Source: Vicinamibacteria bacterium (lineage in GTDB: Bacteria; Acidobacteriota; Vicinamibacteria; Fen-336). Taken from it: a DNA stretch of 64,000 bases. The notes below the pieces were generated by a model, which did not search any database, was not told the DNA's origin, and worked only from the letters and a program-made list of their open reading frames with translations. Made by a program: the position numbers and the translations under genes. The stretch lies in contig DATMML010000062.1 of NCBI GenBank assembly GCA_035570235.1, forward strand, positions 1 to 64,000, given 5' to 3'. This document shows, one piece after another, positions 60,044 through 64,000 of the stretch. Position 1 is the first letter of the stretch. Each line of letters begins with the position of its first letter.

Positions 60044-60646
60044 TTACTTCTCCTTACCCTCTTTACCCCCGACGACCTCGACCTCGCTCAAGCGCACGGG
60101 CTCGATGCCGTAGTTCTCGATCTCGACCGAGCGGGTGTCCTTGTTGTAAGTGATCTTGGCGGCGGTCACGAGCTTGCCCACGCCCTTGCCGTCTTTGGTC
60201 AGCCGGAGCTCGGCGAGGGTGAACTCGTAGTCGACGGAACGGGGTTGGTTTCTGAGCTCCCAAAAGCTCATCGGGCGGTCGGTGGCGATGATCACGCGCC
60301 GCCCCCCGTCCCCGAAGGGCTCCAGCCGGGCGTAGCGAACGTCCCAGCCCAAGCGGTTCGAGCTCGAGATATAGCCGGCCCGCGGCTTGATCTTCTGAAG
60401 GGCGGTGAGCAGAGCATCCGATCCCTTCTCGATCAGTGCGCTCCGCAGCTGCTCGCGCTCCTCGTCGGTCGACCATCGTTCGATCACGATGTCGATTGTC
60501 CCCGCACGGGGACGGCTGAGGCCGCTCATGTCCACGGCGAAGGCACGCAGTCGCAGCAGGGCCTTGTCGTCTGCGGTCGCCGGGGAGATCGTGCTTAAGA
60601 CGGCGAGGACGAACATCAGAACGGATAACCGCCGAGGCGTCATCAT
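60044..60646 (-). CDS. Exported protein of unknown function
   Basis: 200 residues from ATG at 60646 (or 60643), after GGAGGGAAG. Signal peptide (RRLSVLMFVLAVLSTISPATA), then a mostly beta domain: LRLRAFAVDMSGLSRPRAGTIDIVIERWSTDEEREQLRSAL, WDVRYARLEPFGDGGRRVIIATDRPMSFWEL, YEFTLAELRLTKDGKGVGKL. Periplasmic. Family not recognised. Confidence 0.78.
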   Translation of the reverse strand: MMTPRRLSVLMFVLAVLSTISPATADDKALLRLRAFAVDMSGLSRPRAGTIDIVIERWSTDEEREQLRSALIEKGSDALLTALQKIKPRAGYISSSNRLGWDVRYARLEPFGDGGRRVIIATDRPMSFWELRNQPRSVDYEFTLAELRLTKDGKGVGKLVTAAKITYNKDTRSVEIENYGIEPVRLSEVEVVGGKEGKEK

Positions 60647-60994
60647 GGCTTCCCTCCTGGTAGCGACGTTCGCCCCAGATACTACGCCTGTCAATGCTCA
60701 ATTCACTTCGTTTTCGTCCACGTGGCCTACGCGAAGGGGGCCATCAGGTTTCCCCCGGGGCGCCTCGGCCGGGCCCGTCGCCGCGAGGGTGGACCGAGTC
60801 GAGGGAAGAGCCCAGTTGGCCCCGTCGGCCGTCGCGCTTTCGCTCTGCGAGCAGTTGGCTTAGGATGTCGGAGGCGTAAGCGCTGCCATCCGGCCGAGGC
60901 TAAAAGGGAAACGGCGCGGGAGAGAGCTAAGTAAAGGTGCCTCCAGGAGAACTGACCGACTAGTGACCACGTCCCACGTTCTTAAGGAGGCTCC
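60647..60994. other. Gene-free region upstream of the lipoprotein
   Basis: 348 bp, divergent promoter region of the two flanking genes. A strong AAGGAGG precedes the lipoprotein ATG at 60995. Nothing else specific. Confidence 0.4.
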
Positions 60995-61432
60995 ATGTTA
61001 AGGCGAGTGGTACCTCTGGCCGGGGTACTGGCCGTAGTGTCCTCGATCGGAGGGTGCAGCTCGTCGACGTCCCCCAGCGGCACCGCGTCCCCAACCCCCG
61101 GACCCAACACGGTGGCCTTGGGTTCGGTCGCGCCCCTGGCTCACCAGTTCTTTGCGATCCCCGTCCACACCGACATCGGGGGAACCCTCACCTTACAGGT
61201 CACTTGGACCTCCGCCACCGACGTCCTCTTGGTTGGGGTTGCTACCTCGAGCTGTACCGTTACCGCCTACCTGAACGGGGCGTGCACTTTTCTAGGCGTC
61301 GACGAAAGCGCGGCCACCACGCCGAGCAAGACATTGGCCACCCCGGTCGAGCCCGCGAACACCTACGTCGTCATCATCGACAACCAGGGTCCCGGCAACG
61401 AATCCGTCACCTACACCCTAACGCGCTCCTGA
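60995..61432 (+). CDS. Lipoprotein of unknown function
   Basis: 145 residues with a lipobox (VLAVVSSIGGC), then a Ser/Thr/Pro linker and a beta-sandwich-like domain (ALGSVAPLAHQFFAIPVHTDIGGTLTLQVTWTSATDVLLVGV, TYVVIIDNQGPGNESVTYTL). Resembles the pre-peptidase C-terminal type of sandwich. Likely on the inner or outer membrane surface. Function unknown. Confidence 0.8.
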   Translation: MLRRVVPLAGVLAVVSSIGGCSSSTSPSGTASPTPGPNTVALGSVAPLAHQFFAIPVHTDIGGTLTLQVTWTSATDVLLVGVATSSCTVTAYLNGACTFLGVDESAATTPSKTLATPVEPANTYVVIIDNQGPGNESVTYTLTRS

Positions 61433-61599
61433 GCCGGACAGGACGACGACGGGGTCCCATGCGCCCGGGTCCGGGAGCCCGGCCGGGTTGTCGCGGAGGG
61501 GCAACCGGCCCGATAAGGGTGGGAATCGAGACCCCGGCCTTTGCATCTGTTGGGTGCGCTCCGGATCCCGAGGGCGGGCGGGTCGGTTATCCTGAAGGC

Positions 61600-62601
61600 G
61601 TGACGGGGCCACGGAAGCCGGTGGTTGCCCTGACCGTGGGCGATCCCGCGGGGATCGGGCCTGAAGTTGTCTTACGGGCCCTGGATACGTCGGATCGCCC
61701 CGATGTGCCCTTTGTGGTCTACGGCCCCCTCGCTTCGCTTCAGGATCGCAGCCGGCGGTTCGGCCTCAAGACGCCGGAAGACCTGGGCGTCCCCGTCGTC
61801 GACATCCCACTGGAAGAGCCTGTGTCTCTGGGCGTTAGCTCAGCAGCGGGGGGTCGTGCGGCGGCTAGAGCCGTGTTGCGCGCGGCAAAAGACGCGAGGT
61901 CCGGGCGCGTGGATGCGCTCGTGACCGCGCCCCTGAACAAGGAGTCGTTGGCGGCGGCGGGCTATGCGTGGCCCGGGCATACTGAGATGCTGGCGGAGGC
62001 GGCGGAGACGCCGAACGTGGCCATGATGTTTGTGGGAGGGGGCCTCCGGGTGGCCCTTCTCACCATCCACCGCTCCCTGCGGTCGGTGGCGGACGCCGTG
62101 ACGGGGGAGGAGATCCGGCGCGTGGTGCGGCTGGTCCATCGCGAGCTACCGCGCTTTGGGGCCCCCCGCCGGCGTATCGCCCTTTGCGGCCTCAACCCCC
62201 ATGCGGGCGAGAACGGCCTTTTTGGCAGGGAGGAGCGGGATGTGTTGTCACCGGCGGTGGCCGCCCTGCGCGGGGAGGGCCTTGACGTCTCGGGACCCTT
62301 CGCCGCCGATAGCTTGTTCGTGCGGGCCGTCCGCGGCGAATTCGATGCGGTGGTGGCCGCCTACCACGACCAGGGCTTGATTCCCGTCAAGCTTCTGGCC
62401 TTCGGACACGCCGTGAACGTGACCTTAGGGCTGCCCTTCGTCCGCACCTCCGTTGACCACGGCACCGGATTCGACATCGTGGAGAAGGGCATCGCAGACG
62501 GCCGCAGCCTGGTCGCCGCCATGAGTCTGGCGGTGGCGCTCGCCGAGCAGAAGCTCGCGTCCGGCGGCTCGGTGGGAGGCACGGATACCCCTCGAGCATA
62601 G
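61600..62601 (+). CDS. pdxA: 4-hydroxythreonine-4-phosphate dehydrogenase
   Basis: 333 residues. Oxidises 4-phosphooxy-L-threonine with NAD(P) for pyridoxal phosphate synthesis. VALTVGDPAGIGPEVVLRAL (N-terminal), VTAPLNKESLAAAGYAWPGHTEMLAE, GLNPHAGENGLFGREERDVL and AYHDQGLIPVKLLAFGHAVNVTLGLPFVRTSVDHGTGFDI contain the metal-binding His and Asp positions of the family. GTG at 61600 is the start; the frame further up lies in the lipoprotein gene and intergenic DNA. Confidence 0.96.
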   Translation: MTGPRKPVVALTVGDPAGIGPEVVLRALDTSDRPDVPFVVYGPLASLQDRSRRFGLKTPEDLGVPVVDIPLEEPVSLGVSSAAGGRAAARAVLRAAKDARSGRVDALVTAPLNKESLAAAGYAWPGHTEMLAEAAETPNVAMMFVGGGLRVALLTIHRSLRSVADAVTGEEIRRVVRLVHRELPRFGAPRRRIALCGLNPHAGENGLFGREERDVLSPAVAALRGEGLDVSGPFAADSLFVRAVRGEFDAVVAAYHDQGLIPVKLLAFGHAVNVTLGLPFVRTSVDHGTGFDIVEKGIADGRSLVAAMSLAVALAEQKLASGGSVGGTDTPRA

Positions 62602-62663
62602 CGGACCGCCGAGCCTGGGCATGGGTGCTCCCGCGGGCTGTCCGACGCGGCCGTTCCCTAAGC

Positions 62664-64000
62664 CTAAAAGAGCAGCTTCAACGCGAACTGGACTTGGCGC
62701 GACGAGCCCGAGTCCCCGGTCGGGAAGCGCGTGTTGGTGATAAGACCAAAGGAGGTGCTCCCCACGGTGGCGATGCGTCCGGGCTGGCCAAGGTTCGGGT
62801 GGTTGAACACGTTGAAGGCCTCGCATCGGAACTGAAGGATCGTGCTCCCCGCCAGCTTCGTGTTTTTCACGAGGGAGAGGTCCGTGTCGTAGAACGGCGG
62901 CCCGAGGACCGCGTTGCGACCCAGGTTGCCAAAATGGAAGACGCCCGCGGCGGAAACCGGGAGCGCGAAGACCGCGCCCGAGCACGAGGCCACCCGCGGG
63001 TCGCAGACGGTGTTGCTGAACCACTGGTTGGGAGTCGCGGTGAGGTCGATGGTTCCCACCAGATCCGGGCGCAGGCTGTTGACGACACCTGTAAAACCGC
63101 CGATGTTGGTGACGACGTTGAGGGGGTTGCCGCTCTGGGCTTGGGTGATGAGGCCGATCTGCCAGCCGTCCGCCAAGCGGTTGCCGTGCAGCGGCAGCTC
63201 CCAGATCGCGTTGAGCACCACCCGGTGGCGGGCATCGAAGTCCGAGGGCCCCCGGCTGTTCGCGAGATCGTAGCTGTTCTGGACTATAACCACGTTCTGG
63301 GAGTTCAAAGAGTTGTAGTCCAGCGACTTCGAGAAGGTGTAGGAGGCGTTGAACTGGAGGCCGTGGGACATCCGCTTGTTGGCCGTGACCCAAAGGGCAT
63401 GGTAGGTGGACTGGCCCAAGCTCGCGTGCTCAAAGATGTTTCCGAGGGCGCTGCCGGGCAGGATGGGGCTCGTATCCGCGAGGCGGGGGTAGGGCCGGAC
63501 GCCGTTGATGGGCTGGTTGATGTTCAGGAAGAGCCGGAGATCCTGCCCCTTCGAGCCGAAGTAGCCCACCATCACGCCTAGGCTCGGGCCCAACTCCCGT
63601 TGCACGTTTACGTTCCAGGACTGAACCTTGGCGTTCTGAAAGCCGTGGTCGACGGTGATGGGGGACAGGCCGGCGGCCCGCGCGGTGTTGAAGGCACTGT
63701 CGAGCCGGATGGTGCCGCTGAAGCTCAAAGGGATGGCGAAGGGCGGATTGGCAGCAGTGTTACTGACGAAGTTCGTCACCGGCTGGTCCGCCTGGATCGC
63801 ATAAGCGGCGCGCACCGACGTCTTGCCGTCGCCGGTGGGGTCCCACACCACCCCGATCCGCGGCTCGACGTTACCCTTGGTCTGGTAAACGTCGGCGATG
63901 GTCGTCCCGACGTGGACCAGGGAGACGGTTTGGGGGTCGAAGACCACGAATCGGTTCTGGCTGTCGGTGGGCCGGACGTTGAGGTCGTAGCGCAGGCCCA
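62664..64000 (-). CDS. TonB-dependent receptor, Oar-like, C-terminal part, cut by the window edge
   Basis: The last 445 residues of a large outer-membrane beta-barrel. NSYDLANSRGPSDFDARHRVVLNAIWELP, LRLFLNINQPINGVRPYPR and the final strand VQFALKLLF are typical of the Oar/CarbopepD-regulated TonB receptors abundant in Acidobacteriota. The upstream frame continues to the edge (GLRYDLNVRPTDSQNRFVV), so the N-terminal plug and carboxypeptidase-like domain lie outside. Substrate unknown. Convergent with pdxA. Confidence 0.92.
   Translation of the reverse strand, partial: GLRYDLNVRPTDSQNRFVVFDPQTVSLVHVGTTIADVYQTKGNVEPRIGVVWDPTGDGKTSVRAAYAIQADQPVTNFVSNTAANPPFAIPLSFSGTIRLDSAFNTARAAGLSPITVDHGFQNAKVQSWNVNVQRELGPSLGVMVGYFGSKGQDLRLFLNINQPINGVRPYPRLADTSPILPGSALGNIFEHASLGQSTYHALWVTANKRMSHGLQFNASYTFSKSLDYNSLNSQNVVIVQNSYDLANSRGPSDFDARHRVVLNAIWELPLHGNRLADGWQIGLITQAQSGNPLNVVTNIGGFTGVVNSLRPDLVGTIDLTATPNQWFSNTVCDPRVASCSGAVFALPVSAAGVFHFGNLGRNAVLGPPFYDTDLSLVKNTKLAGSTILQFRCEAFNVFNHPNLGQPGRIATVGSTSFGLITNTRFPTGDSGSSRQVQFALKLLF

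Noticed and set aside
47245-60700. A third element of the same family after core copy 3
   Set aside because: The region is rich in accessory signalling genes, but I found no further hfq-tail copy, arm pair or integrase.

Overview
This is a GC-rich Gram-negative chromosome segment. TonB-dependent receptors (one of the Oar type with a long plug/barrel), many FHA, PEGA, GAF, GGDEF and DUF4388-like signalling proteins, and an Hfq with an acidic tail suggest an Acidobacteriota-type organism. That placement is an inference from gene content; there is no rRNA marker in the window. No tRNA, rRNA or CRISPR array was seen.

Layout. 1-5.7 kb: the 5' part of dnaK (left edge), a divergent unknown gene, a small [2Fe-2S] protein, an OPT transporter, a P-loop kinase-like protein and a secreted protein. 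5.7-11.4 kb (minus): a tightly overlapping operon of an exported protein of unknown function, a solute-binding protein, an NtrY-like sensor kinase and a sigma-54 activator. 11.5-15.4 kb (plus): yqeY followed by nagZ-ldcA-mpl, a peptidoglycan-recycling operon with overlapping or nearly touching ends. 15.6-19.5 kb: a TonB receptor ending in a strong terminator, then an exopolyphosphatase. 19.6-24.2 kb (minus): SxtJ-type membrane protein, carbamoyltransferase, DUF5989 micro-protein and a DPP-IV-like peptidase. 24.3-31.7 kb: unknown and regulatory genes (cNMP/FHA protein, AAA+ ATPase coupled to a degenerate-kinase/beta-propeller protein, DUF4388-like protein, SDR reductase). 31.8-33.9 kb: tmk, holB, hfq.

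The outstanding structure starts at the 3' end of hfq. Two integrative elements are inserted there in tandem. The last 37 bp of hfq (33822-33858) recur at 44540-44576 with 34 of 37 bases identical and the same reading frame, and an 18-bp part recurs at 47227-47244. Element A (33859-44576) carries an intact tyrosine integrase, an XRE regulator, an excisionase-like gene, a Cus-type copper/silver efflux operon and two small ribbon-helix-helix-like genes. Element B (44577-47244) keeps only the 3' end of a related integrase and carries a Cys-rich micro-peptide and two PEGA-domain envelope proteins. Each element has a pair of 11-bp-spaced repeats at both ends, with different sequence in A and B, and the inner repeat lies 105 or 106 bp from the distal core. 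The integrase genes read through the core, so their C-terminal tail should depend on whether the element is integrated or circular.

47.4-60.7 kb holds signalling and envelope genes: a GGDEF-EAL protein with a cupredoxin-like protein and an outer-membrane barrel, a DoxX protein, a response regulator-GGDEF protein, a hybrid histidine kinase, an FHA-GAF-SpoIIE phosphatase, zinc-ribbon proteins and secreted proteins. 61.0-64.0 kb: a lipoprotein, pdxA, and the C-terminal part of an Oar-like TonB receptor running off the right edge.
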